This document shows, one piece after another, positions 48,863 to 57,127 of a DNA stretch of 64,000 bases. The stretch is taken from positions 310,001 through 374,000 of the forward strand of contig JAXGQB010000006.1 in NCBI GenBank assembly GCA_040766655.1. The letters run 5' to 3'. This stretch comes from JALOOB01 sp040766655. Its GTDB lineage: Bacteria > Chloroflexota > Anaerolineae > CG2-30-64-16. Both the position numbers and the translations under genes were made by a program. Each line of letters opens with the position of its first letter. The stretch's first letter is position 1. The notes beneath the pieces are model-generated. The model did no database searches. It was not told the origin of the DNA and saw only the letters and a list, made by a program, of their open reading frames with translations.

Positions 48863-48898
48863 GAAACCCGCTCCCTGCGAAGGGGGCGGGTTTTTTTG
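48863..48898 (+). terminator. Rho-independent terminator of groESL
   Basis: The stem AAACCCGC with CCC pairs with GGG and GCGGGTTT and is followed by a run of T, 22 bases after the groEL stop. Confidence 0.85.
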
Positions 48899-48912
48899 TG
48901 TTGGGGCGAGGA

Positions 48913-48992
48913 GATGGAAGATGGAAGAAGGAAGATGGAAGATTGGGGGCGGCGCACGAGGTTGAAGGTTGAAGGTTGTGCCGGAGAGCCGG
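48913..48992. repeat. Long direct repeat, copy A (GGAAGAT-rich)
   Basis: About 80 bases: several GGAAGAT units, then GGCGGCGCACGAG, three units of GTTGAAG/GGTTGAAG, and TGTGCCGGAGAGCCGG. It matches copy B at 49798-49880 with few changes and in the same orientation. The region to 49080 holds no gene. Confidence 0.8.
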
Positions 48993-49079
48993 CCCGATGT
49001 CGCGGCTAACTGCTTCAGGGGCTGAGACATTTGCACCTGGCGCGCCGAAGACGAGCGAGGGGTTCGGGCCTTACCAGCT

Positions 49080-49328
49080 TCAGGCGCCGGCCGATGCCTG
49101 TTTCTGGCCGTGCTGGATCTCACCCAAACGGATCACCAGGCGGAGCGCCTCGTTCACTGCCTCCTGGTCCGGGAAGGCTTTCGCTACGTCAGGATCGAGC
49201 AGCACCAGATTGGTGCCGGCGCGATAGCGTGTCACGTACTTGCCCCGGGCGCCACCTTTGAGCAGTTCGCACAGATCGTATTCTGGCCGCAGTTCGTCTT
49301 CCATCTTATCCGGATAGCTCTTCTTCAT
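49080..49328 (-). CDS. Antitoxin-like protein partner of BrnT
   Basis: An 82-residue protein. It has ELRPEYDLCELLKGGARGKY, YRAGTNLVLLDPDVAKAFPD and QEAVNEALRLVIRLGE, a conserved small-protein family often paired with BrnT/HicA-like toxins, with a ribbon-helix-helix-like C-terminus. The start at 49328 overlaps the toxin stop by 23 bases. I name it antitoxin from pairing and size. Confidence 0.7.
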   Translation of the reverse strand: MKKSYPDKMEDELRPEYDLCELLKGGARGKYVTRYRAGTNLVLLDPDVAKAFPDQEAVNEALRLVIRLGEIQHGQKQASAGA

Positions 49329-49587
49329 AAGCTTTGCTCTCTGCACGGGTCAGTGTTCGTGCACTGATGATTCTGAACCGGTCCCCTCTTTCTGCGAAGG
49401 AGACGATCAACAGGCGTCGCTGAAGCGATTGCCCAACGATGATCAAGCGGTCTTCGGCCGTCGAATGGTCAGGATCCGGCACGGTCACGCTTAAGGGATC
49501 ATCAAACACAGTCGCAGCCTCGCTGAACCACACTCCGTGGTTTCGGAGGTTCTTGGCTGCCTTCTCAGGATCCCATTCAAATTCCAT
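49306..49587 (-). CDS. brnT: BrnT-family toxin (COG2929)
   Basis: A 93-residue RelE-fold ribonuclease toxin candidate. It shows FEWDPEKAAKNLRNHGVWFS, EAATVFDDPLSV, EDRLIIVGQSLQRRLLIVSF and RFRIISARTLTRAESKAYEE, which are the typical BrnT blocks. I choose the ATG at 49587 (MEFEWDPEK) over an upstream start at 49626. It is first in a two-gene operon with the antitoxin. Confidence 0.88.
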   Translation of the reverse strand: MEFEWDPEKAAKNLRNHGVWFSEAATVFDDPLSVTVPDPDHSTAEDRLIIVGQSLQRRLLIVSFAERGDRFRIISARTLTRAESKAYEEELSG

Positions 49588-49711
49588 CGGTGCGCCTGCT
49601 GGACTTCGTATCGAGCATTGACCCACTGAGCGCGATCATCTTCAGCAACGCTCGAAATCATTGTATCTCAAGCAGTGATCTACCGCAACACGAATGAACA
49701 CGCGACTAAGT

Positions 49712-49799
49712 GTCTCAACTGTCTCAAGAGTCCACTGTTTTAAGACACCCCCCCGGGCTGAGACAGTTGAGACAGTTGAGACTCTTGAGACAGTGAGAC
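49712..49799. repeat. Inverted repeat with GAGACAGTT tandem units
   Basis: Arm GTCTCAACTGTCTCAAGAGTC (49712-49732) pairs with a near-exact complement at 49780-49799. The right side also has tandem 9-base units of AGACAGTTG. No gene is visible from 49628 to 50028; the stretch holds this repeat and direct repeat copy B. Confidence 0.65.
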
Positions 49800-49880
49800 G
49801 ATGGAAGATGGAAGATGGAAGAAGGAAGATTGCGGGCGGCGTACGAGGTTGAAGGTTGAAGGTTGTGCCGGTGAGGCCGG
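49798..49880. repeat. Long direct repeat, copy B
   Basis: The second copy of the 80-base repeat at 48913-48992. The two copies enclose the brnT toxin-antitoxin operon, about 0.8 kb apart. Confidence 0.8.
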
Positions 49881-50028
49881 CAACCGTTCCAGGTAACGGC
49901 GGACGGCGCGCTGCGTGCGCCATGTGATCTTAGATGCGGCAACCTCTCGGTTAAGCCAAATGGCTTATAGGCCAATCGGCTTATCGATGATTTGACAGAG
50001 CAGGGTGCGCGTCAAGCCGACCGGCGCG

Positions 50029-50520
50029 CTATCGCAGGCTCAGGGTGTAGAGCGGCAGCAACCCTACGAATGTGTTCACAACTCGATCGGCGATGTCCAC
50101 GCCCAGTTCGATGGCTTCTCCCTTGCTCATCTTCGCCTGGAAGTACAGGTCGCACCAGAGTATAGGGTCGAGTTGGGAGAGCAGTTCGGCGAAGTCGGGC
50201 CACGATGTGTCCACGGCACCGCCCCCGGTCGGACGCCAGGTCAATCCCTCTGGTCCGGCGTCGAGCTGGCCGGTAGGGGGGCCCTCTTCATCACCTTCCG
50301 ACAGATAGGGTTGCGCTGTTACCCCGTGTTCGCGCATGACCGTTGAAATCTGCCTCAGTTCGCTGGCCTCGCGGCGCAAACCGGAGATGAAGCGCCGCCA
50401 ATCCCAGTCCCCGTTTACCTCATCCCGGTTGCACTCGATGTAGGTTCCGCAGCGAGCGCCTTCCGGACCTAGCGCAAAGACGAAATTAGCTCTCCGAATA
50501 CCTTCTTGGCGAATTGTCAT
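50029..50520 (-). CDS. Hypothetical protein
   Basis: A 163-residue protein with no family I recognise. It has RRANFVFALGPEGARCGTYI near the N-terminus, a Trp-rich DWDWRRFISGLRREASE segment, a Gly/Pro-rich middle, and a C-terminal helix ending VGLLPLYTLSLR. The ATG at 50520 is chosen; an extension to a TTG at 50604 is possible. The 350 bases from 50521 to 50871 hold no supported gene. Confidence 0.5.
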   Translation of the reverse strand: MTIRQEGIRRANFVFALGPEGARCGTYIECNRDEVNGDWDWRRFISGLRREASELRQISTVMREHGVTAQPYLSEGDEEGPPTGQLDAGPEGLTWRPTGGGAVDTSWPDFAELLSQLDPILWCDLYFQAKMSKGEAIELGVDIADRVVNTFVGLLPLYTLSLR

Positions 50521-50871
50521 GCGGGACTCTGAATTGGCGACATCTACATGGGCACGTCTGTAAGTAGCCCAAGATTGAAAGGAGGTGCCGGCGGCACTAG
50601 ACAACCGCTGTGCCAGTCAGCCACTCAGGTATTCACGAGCGCGCCACTCAGTTCCGGTAACACCGGCCTGGAAATCGTGCTCGATTGGGCTATCGAACAG
50701 AGCTCCTTGTTTCCCTCGTTGCGCGAACGTATCGTAGTGTCAGAGTTGCGGGTATCACCCGTCCGAGGCACATGCGCGGGTACCGCCTCTTGGGCCTCTG
50801 GCCTTGCTGCAGTTTGTTCGAACTGCAGGTGAGCGGTTCAGTGCAGGCACCGACTCTCATGTACCACGACC

Positions 50872-53800
50872 TCAGGACGTGCCAGGTTCCATGGCGAAGG
50901 TGAACACGCCGTCGTAGCTAGAGATGACCGACAGCTGCCCATCCGTGCCGACCGCAAGCACTCCATAGAAGTAGTCTGTCGCAGGCGGAGCAAGGGCATT
51001 CGAATCTGTGCATGCTACTTCACCCCCGGAGGAGGGTGCCGGGACATCAGCCACCTTCACGACGCCTGGATCGCCACGGGAGAAGTAAGGTTGCGTACTG
51101 CGATACACTTCATAACTGGCAACGTGGTCCCCAAGATGGCTCCAGAATAGCACCACATCTGGGTCTGACCTGCGCCCGGCGACGATCGGCGCGCCTACAG
51201 CCGTGACACCATTGCTGACTGCAGACTCGCTCCACAGTCCTGCTTCGTTGCGGGCCTGTACCGACAGATAGTAGGTCTGTCCGTCAGTTAGCGATAGACC
51301 AGAACGCACGACTTCTGTCGAGCTGAGAGCCGTCCAGTTGATGACTTCCGTTCGACCGGGCGCGGTCCCGACGGCGTAGCGAAATGAGGTGATGGATGAC
51401 TCCGGGTCCGAGCTGGACCAGTGAGCGGAGAGAAGTACGGTGCCCGTGATCTGAGCGAAAACAGTTGGCGGGGTTGGAGCTGTCCTGTCGCTGACGCTGC
51501 CGGCGTAGTCGAGAGTGAACGTGAAGCTCCTGCTCGGGGCGATCTCAAGGGCAGCGACATCCCGTGCGCCGGCCACCTTCAGAGTATAGACCCCGCGTGC
51601 CACTAAGGCGTCGAAATCGTAGGAAGCCCGATACTCAGAATCTCTTGTCCATTGAGGTAAGCCATCCACCCGCCGTTCGAAGGGCACACTATACTCCAGG
51701 ACGGGACCGACGGCAGTTCCGGCTCCCCCTGTGGCCGCATTGTAGCCGCCGATGACGAATACCCTTCCGCCATCTGCGGCTGCAGCCCCGGCCCGGACAC
51801 GAGGCCGCAGCATTGACGGCGCCATTGACCACTGGTCGGTGCTCGGGTCATACTCCGCAACAGTCGCCACTTCCGCTCCCGCCGCCCAGCCACCAAGCAC
51901 ATAGATGCGCCCGTTTGAGGCAAACGCAGCGGCCAGCGCGCTCCTGGGTGCAATCAGGTCCGCTCGCTGAACCCAAGAGTCGGTAGTAGGGTCGTACTCC
52001 TCAAGCGTGGCCTCAGCGTTGAATCCGCCTATCGCGTAGATCCTACCCGTGTCCGCTACGACGGCTGCGAGCGCATATCGCGCTGTGGGCATCGGGCTTC
52101 GACTGATCCATACACCGGTTGTTGGATCGTATTCCTCAACCACTGCCAACGCTGCACCCCCGGTGGCACTGCCACCGATGGCATAGATCTTGCCGTTCTT
52201 GCCCGTCACCGCAGCCAGTTGGGACCTAGGGGTAGGCATATCAGCGCGCGTGGTCCAGCTATCCGCGTCTGGATCATACTCCTCAACGAGTGAAAGAGCT
52301 TCGTTGTAGTGACCCCCGATGGCGAGCACCTTGTCGCTGTGAGTTGCGGTTGCGGCCAGATAAACCCGACCATGGGGCATAGGCGCTCGGGGGCTCCAGA
52401 GGTCCAGGGCAGGGTCATAATGCTCGTTGCAGTTTGGGGCGGGACTGCAGTCAGGGGGGCAACGCCCGCCACCACCGATTGCATAGATCGTGCCATCCGT
52501 CAGGGCAGCAACGCCGAGATCCTCGCGTGGACAGATCATGGCTGCCTTCTCGATCTGCCCGTAACCACTCGTGAAGCTGACGACTGGCCGGATAGCGGCA
52601 TCCATCGGCCTGCTGAATCCGACCGCAAAGGTTGCGGTCTCCAGGCCCACGGGACTAGGAGGCGTCAGGGTGATGCTCTGTACGTATGCCGGTGCTGCAG
52701 TAGATGCAGACTCCAGCATCGGGGCGAAAATGATCTTTCCCAGGTTGTAGTCATCGTAGAAGTCGTAAACTCGCTGCCCGATGAGGCTCACATCCACCGT
52801 GCCCCACCAATTGGAGTCCGCCGTGATGTTCTGCCCGTACGGATTGTCGTTGTAGAGATCATACGGTCCACTGTTGAATGCAAAGTTGTTGCCGGCGATC
52901 TCCAGGGGAATGCCGCCACTGACATAAATGGATCGCCCGGCAATGCCGGTCAGTGTATTGCCCACGACGGTGGCCGCACCCACCCGGAGGCCATCACTCG
53001 CAGCATCCGCCACGAGGTTTCCCTGCACCAGACCTGTCGAGGCCACAATGCCGGGTCCCGAACTCGCCACAACTCTGTTGCGCAGTACCGTGGCAGTCCC
53101 AGTGGTCTGAATGGCCGCACTTGGCGCATCTTCGATGTCGTTGGCCTCGACGATACAGCCATCGCCGACTGCTATGCCGCCACCGCGAACCGTGTTCGAC
53201 GTCACCTGACCGCTGGTCAACGAAATGCTACCGCCCACTACTTGATTACTCCCAATTGAGCCACTTCCGGAGCTAATGCCGCCGCCAATGACCGTACTAC
53301 TCACCACATCACCACTTGTCAAACTGATCATGGCGCCAGCTGAACTGCCTTCCACACGGCTGTTCTCGCCAAGGGCGATCCCCTTGCCTATCATACTCGT
53401 CAGCACGTCTGAGGCAGTACCTAGGCTGAGTGCGCCGTTGTTGATGGTGCTCCGCCGAACTCGGCCAGGGCCAGAGGCATACACGTTGCCGGTCACGGCG
53501 CTATCCAGCAACCAGAAAGAACCGTCGCCAAGGATGCAGTTGATCCCACCGCCATCGGTTGTCAGGTACGCAAGATAGGGGGTGGCGCTGCTACACGCTA
53601 GTCCCCCAGCTGCACCCTTTACTTGCGCGTACCGCAGCAGAGTGCCGCTCTGGTAGTTTCCCTCGGCATCTACAATTGCGTCGGTCATCGAGTTATCGAA
53701 GTAGATGCGGTTCCAGGTGTTGCTCGAGTAAGGCATGAAGATGATGGGCTGGGCAGGAGTCCCACTAGCGATCAATTGACCGCCAACATTCAGCGAGTAG

Positions 53801-55737
53801 TCACCGTTGAACTTGACGGACGTTCCTGGTTCAATGGTCAGGGTGCAACCGGGCGCTACCCCCACATTTGCGTTGACAACGTAAGTCTTGTCTCCTGTCC
53901 AAACCGTATCCTCGTAGATGGTGCCCGTCACGTACTCCACGCTGCTACGGGTCGTCACCGTGAAGACCTGCGTTGTCGTGTAGAGCCCGCTGTCTGCACT
54001 CAACACCAGGTCAAATGAGATAGGGTGCGCATAGGCCGCTTCCCCGGAGATAACGATTGAGTATGGCGTGCTGCTCGCCACCGTCTGCCCCGAAAAGATG
54101 TCTCCGAACTCGGCCAGACTTGTAGCTACCGTGACCAGTGGGTCAGTTGTCGTGAGTGTGCCAACCACGTCATGAGCATCCGCCCAGCCGTTGTAGACCG
54201 CGACTGCAAGGTTGGCGGTTGTCCCAAAGTCAGGCCGCCCGCCTTCTACCCCGTCAACGCTGTATCCCGCGTGACTCAAATCTGGCACTGGTGACTGCAC
54301 GGCTCGCGCAGCATTGATGCGTCCAGAACCGAGCTTGCTTTCAAAGCCCGGATTTAGCGCGTCAATCGGGTCGGCTGTGTGCACCATCTGAGAGTGGACA
54401 AGTGCCGGCGCCCAGTCAGGGTGTAGTGAGACCAATAGCCCTGCGAGACCAGCTGCAAATGGGGAGGCCATCGATGTGCCCGAGGTCGTGACATAGTCGC
54501 TGCCCATAGCCGTGGTCAAGATATCCTCACTCGGCGCTGACACGTCCACCCATGCACCGTAGTTACTCGAAGCCGAGCGCGTGTCACTCATTGAGGTCCC
54601 AGCAACAGCAGTAACGTTGTCGTATGCTGCTGGATAGAATGGGACACCTGTGTTGTCGTTGCCAGCGCCTGCCACTACAACGGCATTCTGGGTACTGGCG
54701 TATTCCAGAGCGTCTCTCAAGGCGCTTGAGTCAGAGTAACCCCCAAGCGAGAGATTGACGATTCGTGCACCCTTGTCCACAGCGTAGGTGATCCCCGCCG
54801 CGATGGCCGAGTAATTGGCCGCGCCGGAGGGCTGCATGACCTTCACCGGCATGATGCGGCAGCGACCGCAGACGCCGGCGATACCGAGGCTGTTCCCGGT
54901 ACGTGCCGCCGCGATTCCGGACACCAGGGAGCCGTGACCGTTGTCATCCGCGATATCGTTGTTGTTGTACACGAAGTTCCATCCGAGCGTGTCATCCACA
55001 TAACCATTGGCATCATCGTCCAGGCCATTGGCCGCAATCTCGCCCGGATTAGCCCACAGATTGGGCTGCAGATCTGGGTGTTCAACGTCAATCCCGGAAT
55101 CCAGTATTGCGATCAAGACCCCTGGCGCGGTGGGTACCGCTTGCCACGCTTCTTCAACCTGGATCCTGTTCAATGCCCACTGTTCTGTGTAGCGCGGATC
55201 GTCTGGTATCTCAATCTGGTGCGCGATGTAGTCTGGCTCAGCGTATTCAATGCCAGGATCGGCGCTCAAGACACGAGCTACTCCCCTGACGTCGCTCCCG
55301 CGCTCAAGTTGGACAATATAGATGCGATCAAGCCCTACTAGATCGCGTGCCTTCTGGCCAGATCTGGATCCTTCAGGCCTAACTGCGCCAAATAGCGGAG
55401 TACTGGTTAGCACCCTCTGGTCTGCTAGTACGGCATCCAGCTCAGTCGGATCGATACCAGAGCGCACTCGAGTACTCAGTTCGAGCGGTGCCTCGCGAGA
55501 GAGCTTCACGATCACGCGATCGGGTACGAACTCCACCCGGCTCGTCTGCTGCGACTTCACGGATTCGGGCACCTCATTCATGTGGGGCGCCAGGTCTTGT
55601 GAGAGCTGTCTGCTGCTGGGATCTCTGCCAAGGGCCGACTCAGCTTCAGCCCCGACACAGATGACTACACTCAGAAATAAGAGCATGGTGAGCGTGACTG
55701 CCAGGAGATCACGAGTAGTAAGTAGATGGGATTTCAT
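50872..55737 (-). CDS. Giant secreted subtilase with beta-helix, kelch propeller and FN3-like domains
   Basis: A 1621-residue exoprotein. It has a signal peptide (LLAVTLTMLLFLSVVICVGA), an inhibitor-like propeptide (VIVKLSREAPLELSTRV), then a subtilisin S8 domain with catalytic Asp near 213 (AILDSGIDVEHPD), His near 268 (DDNGHGSLVSGIAA) and Ser near 422 (TSGTSMASPFAAG). Next are a CARDB-like beta-sandwich, a right-handed parallel beta-helix (about 640-980), an Ig-like domain split by six kelch units (IYAIGG...EEYDP...MPTPR), and an FN3-like C-terminus. No anchor or sorting signal is seen. The ATG at 55737 follows AAGGAG. It probably degrades or binds extracellular polymer; the substrate is unknown. 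Confidence 0.93.
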   Translation of the reverse strand: MKSHLLTTRDLLAVTLTMLLFLSVVICVGAEAESALGRDPSSRQLSQDLAPHMNEVPESVKSQQTSRVEFVPDRVIVKLSREAPLELSTRVRSGIDPTELDAVLADQRVLTSTPLFGAVRPEGSRSGQKARDLVGLDRIYIVQLERGSDVRGVARVLSADPGIEYAEPDYIAHQIEIPDDPRYTEQWALNRIQVEEAWQAVPTAPGVLIAILDSGIDVEHPDLQPNLWANPGEIAANGLDDDANGYVDDTLGWNFVYNNNDIADDNGHGSLVSGIAAARTGNSLGIAGVCGRCRIMPVKVMQPSGAANYSAIAAGITYAVDKGARIVNLSLGGYSDSSALRDALEYASTQNAVVVAGAGNDNTGVPFYPAAYDNVTAVAGTSMSDTRSASSNYGAWVDVSAPSEDILTTAMGSDYVTTSGTSMASPFAAGLAGLLVSLHPDWAPALVHSQMVHTADPIDALNPGFESKLGSGRINAARAVQSPVPDLSHAGYSVDGVEGGRPDFGTTANLAVAVYNGWADAHDVVGTLTTTDPLVTVATSLAEFGDIFSGQTVASSTPYSIVISGEAAYAHPISFDLVLSADSGLYTTTQVFTVTTRSSVEYVTGTIYEDTVWTGDKTYVVNANVGVAPGCTLTIEPGTSVKFNGDYSLNVGGQLIASGTPAQPIIFMPYSSNTWNRIYFDNSMTDAIVDAEGNYQSGTLLRYAQVKGAAGGLACSSATPYLAYLTTDGGGINCILGDGSFWLLDSAVTGNVYASGPGRVRRSTINNGALSLGTASDVLTSMIGKGIALGENSRVEGSSAGAMISLTSGDVVSSTVIGGGISSGSGSIGSNQVVGGSISLTSGQVTSNTVRGGGIAVGDGCIVEANDIEDAPSAAIQTTGTATVLRNRVVASSGPGIVASTGLVQGNLVADAASDGLRVGAATVVGNTLTGIAGRSIYVSGGIPLEIAGNNFAFNSGPYDLYNDNPYGQNITADSNWWGTVDVSLIGQRVYDFYDDYNLGKIIFAPMLESASTAAPAYVQSITLTPPSPVGLETATFAVGFSRPMDAAIRPVVSFTSGYGQIEKAAMICPREDLGVAALTDGTIYAIGGGGRCPPDCSPAPNCNEHYDPALDLWSPRAPMPHGRVYLAATATHSDKVLAIGGHYNEALSLVEEYDPDADSWTTRADMPTPRSQLAAVTGKNGKIYAIGGSATGGAALAVVEEYDPTTGVWISRSPMPTARYALAAVVADTGRIYAIGGFNAEATLEEYDPTTDSWVQRADLIAPRSALAAAFASNGRIYVLGGWAAGAEVATVAEYDPSTDQWSMAPSMLRPRVRAGAAAADGGRVFVIGGYNAATGGAGTAVGPVLEYSVPFERRVDGLPQWTRDSEYRASYDFDALVARGVYTLKVAGARDVAALEIAPSRSFTFTLDYAGSVSDRTAPTPPTVFAQITGTVLLSAHWSSSDPESSITSFRYAVGTAPGRTEVINWTALSSTEVVRSGLSLTDGQTYYLSVQARNEAGLWSESAVSNGVTAVGAPIVAGRRSDPDVVLFWSHLGDHVASYEVYRSTQPYFSRGDPGVVKVADVPAPSSGGEVACTDSNALAPPATDYFYGVLAVGTDGQLSVISSYDGVFTFAMEPGTS

Positions 55738-55883
55738 TGGGTGCGACTCCTTCACGTGTAGTTCTCAGCCGTTCCGAAAGCCCGTACCTCATGTTCTTCG
55801 GACACTTCGTCAGGTACTGCATCGACCTGCGATGGGTACGGCCTGTGCCATCTCCGGCCAAGAGGGCAGCACTGGTCTGAACT

Positions 55884-56207
55884 TCAGCCCTCTGTCGAGC
55901 GCACTACGTTCCTCGCCGGTGTCCATGAATCTGCTCGCCTGCCCATGCCACGCTTTGTCGGCATTAGCATATATAGGGGCTGTGGGTTGCCCGCCGAAAA
56001 GACATCATTGTCAATGCTATACACAGTGCCTGGCCTGAGATCCCTCATAACCGGCCAGTGACTTGCCGCATCCTCACAAGATTGACCAGGCTCGGTGCGA
56101 AACATGCGACAGAGAACAAACGGGGACGTCTGAACGCCATAAACCGCGCACTGCCCATCCTGGTCATGAATGCAGTAGCCGCATGAGATGTGTCCACCGT
56201 TAGGCAT
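55884..56207 (-). CDS. Small Cys-rich protein, coupled to the next
   Basis: A 107-residue protein. The N-terminus MPNGGHISCGYCIHDQDGQC and TSPFVLCRMF hold at least four cysteines (C-x2-C-x7-C, then C) that could bind zinc or an Fe-S cluster. The rest is not recognised. The ATG overlaps the stop of the gene at 56200 by 8 bases, so both are translated together. Confidence 0.5.
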   Translation of the reverse strand: MPNGGHISCGYCIHDQDGQCAVYGVQTSPFVLCRMFRTEPGQSCEDAASHWPVMRDLRPGTVYSIDNDVFSAGNPQPLYMLMPTKRGMGRRADSWTPARNVVRSTEG

Positions 56208-56481
56208 GATCTTCCCGCAGAGCCCCGTACAGGTCGATATCGTCAACCGTCGCAGTGCGCCCATCCTTGTAGGTAAACGGGAACGGCGTCACGAGTTCGA
56301 TGCCGAGGGCGTAGGCGTCGCACCTCGGGCAGATCGTATACGTCTCCTGCTTCTGCTTCAGGACACTCCTTGGAATCGAGCTGATCACTGGATGCAAGCG
56401 TTGCATGGCTCGAAGCGTCTTTCGTGATATGCCAACGAGCTCACAGCCGCACTCGGGACACGCATCACCAATCGGCAGCAT
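56200..56481 (-). CDS. Small zinc-ribbon protein
   Basis: A 93-residue protein with CPECGCELVG near the start and CPRCDAYALGIELVTP in the middle, a two-knuckle zinc ribbon with a long spacer (SRKTLRAMQRLHPVISSIPR). No function is recognised. It is transcribed with the Cys-rich protein downstream, between the subtilase gene and the nuclease gene. Confidence 0.55.
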   Translation of the reverse strand: MLPIGDACPECGCELVGISRKTLRAMQRLHPVISSIPRSVLKQKQETYTICPRCDAYALGIELVTPFPFTYKDGRTATVDDIDLYGALREDHA

Positions 56482-56570
56482 ATCGTCTTCTCCTGCGCAC
56501 TATCGGTCTGTGCTCGCGCATTTTGGCCGAATCTCCGGCTGAGTTGGTCGCCTTGGACGCTGCACTCAGC

Positions 56571-57026
56571 TCACCTTATCCACTTGGCCAAGGCTTGCCG
56601 GACCACGGCCAAGTCCTCTGCCCGCCGCCGGCACAGATATTTGTTCTTGTCATGGGCAAAATCAGCGTATGAGAGTTCCACCAGCTCGATGCCGTGCTTC
56701 GGCAGGACGTCGCGACGGCGCTGGTCGTAGATCGCTCTCTGGGTGCCGCGGTCCACCCCGCTGACAGTCATGCGCCGATCCATGATCGGGATTGCCTCCG
56801 AGTGCTGACGCTCGCGATACTCGACAACCAGTTGCCTGTCTGGATAGTACGCATCGACTGGCAGCCTGATCCCTTGCTTTCCTGGTCGCGCATCTCCTCG
56901 CAGAAAATCGAATCTGTGCTGGCGCAACGCTCGCACACCCAGAACTTCGTCGCACAGGTCGATCACATATGCTTCATCACTCAGACTTCTGCTCGGCACA
57001 TGCCCTCCGTGTCGGGGTGGGTCCAT
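56571..57026 (-). CDS. Small PD-(D/E)XK-like nuclease next to the BREX genes
   Basis: A 151-residue protein. The segment RLPVDAYYPDRQLVVEYRER carries an Asp strand and a VEYRE strand of the restriction-endonuclease fold, followed by a helix with YDQRRRDVLPKHGIELVELS like DUF559/Vsr-type nucleases. In the classic motif the last residue is Lys; here it is Arg. It lies 101 bases downstream of the metallopeptidase gene on the same strand. The ATG at 57026 is chosen; a TTG at 57074 is possible. Confidence 0.55.
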   Translation of the reverse strand: MDPPRHGGHVPSRSLSDEAYVIDLCDEVLGVRALRQHRFDFLRGDARPGKQGIRLPVDAYYPDRQLVVEYRERQHSEAIPIMDRRMTVSGVDRGTQRAIYDQRRRDVLPKHGIELVELSYADFAHDKNKYLCRRRAEDLAVVRQALAKWIR

Positions 57027-57127
57027 GAACACAGGCCTTATTCGGCAGCAGCTTCTATCCTTGCACCTGGCCAACTACTTGCGCCTGGCTGCCCTGGAGG
57101 CGGTGACAGATGCGCCATACGTGATTT

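Noticed and set aside
49712..49799. Possible CRISPR array in the GAGACAGTT region
   Set aside because: The units are 9 bases with no spacers, no leader and no cas genes.
49642..49923. Small frame with PSSIFH-type peptide near the direct repeat
   Set aside because: It is a translation of the GGAAGAT/GTTGAAG repeat; the same peptide appears from copy A at 48821-49123.
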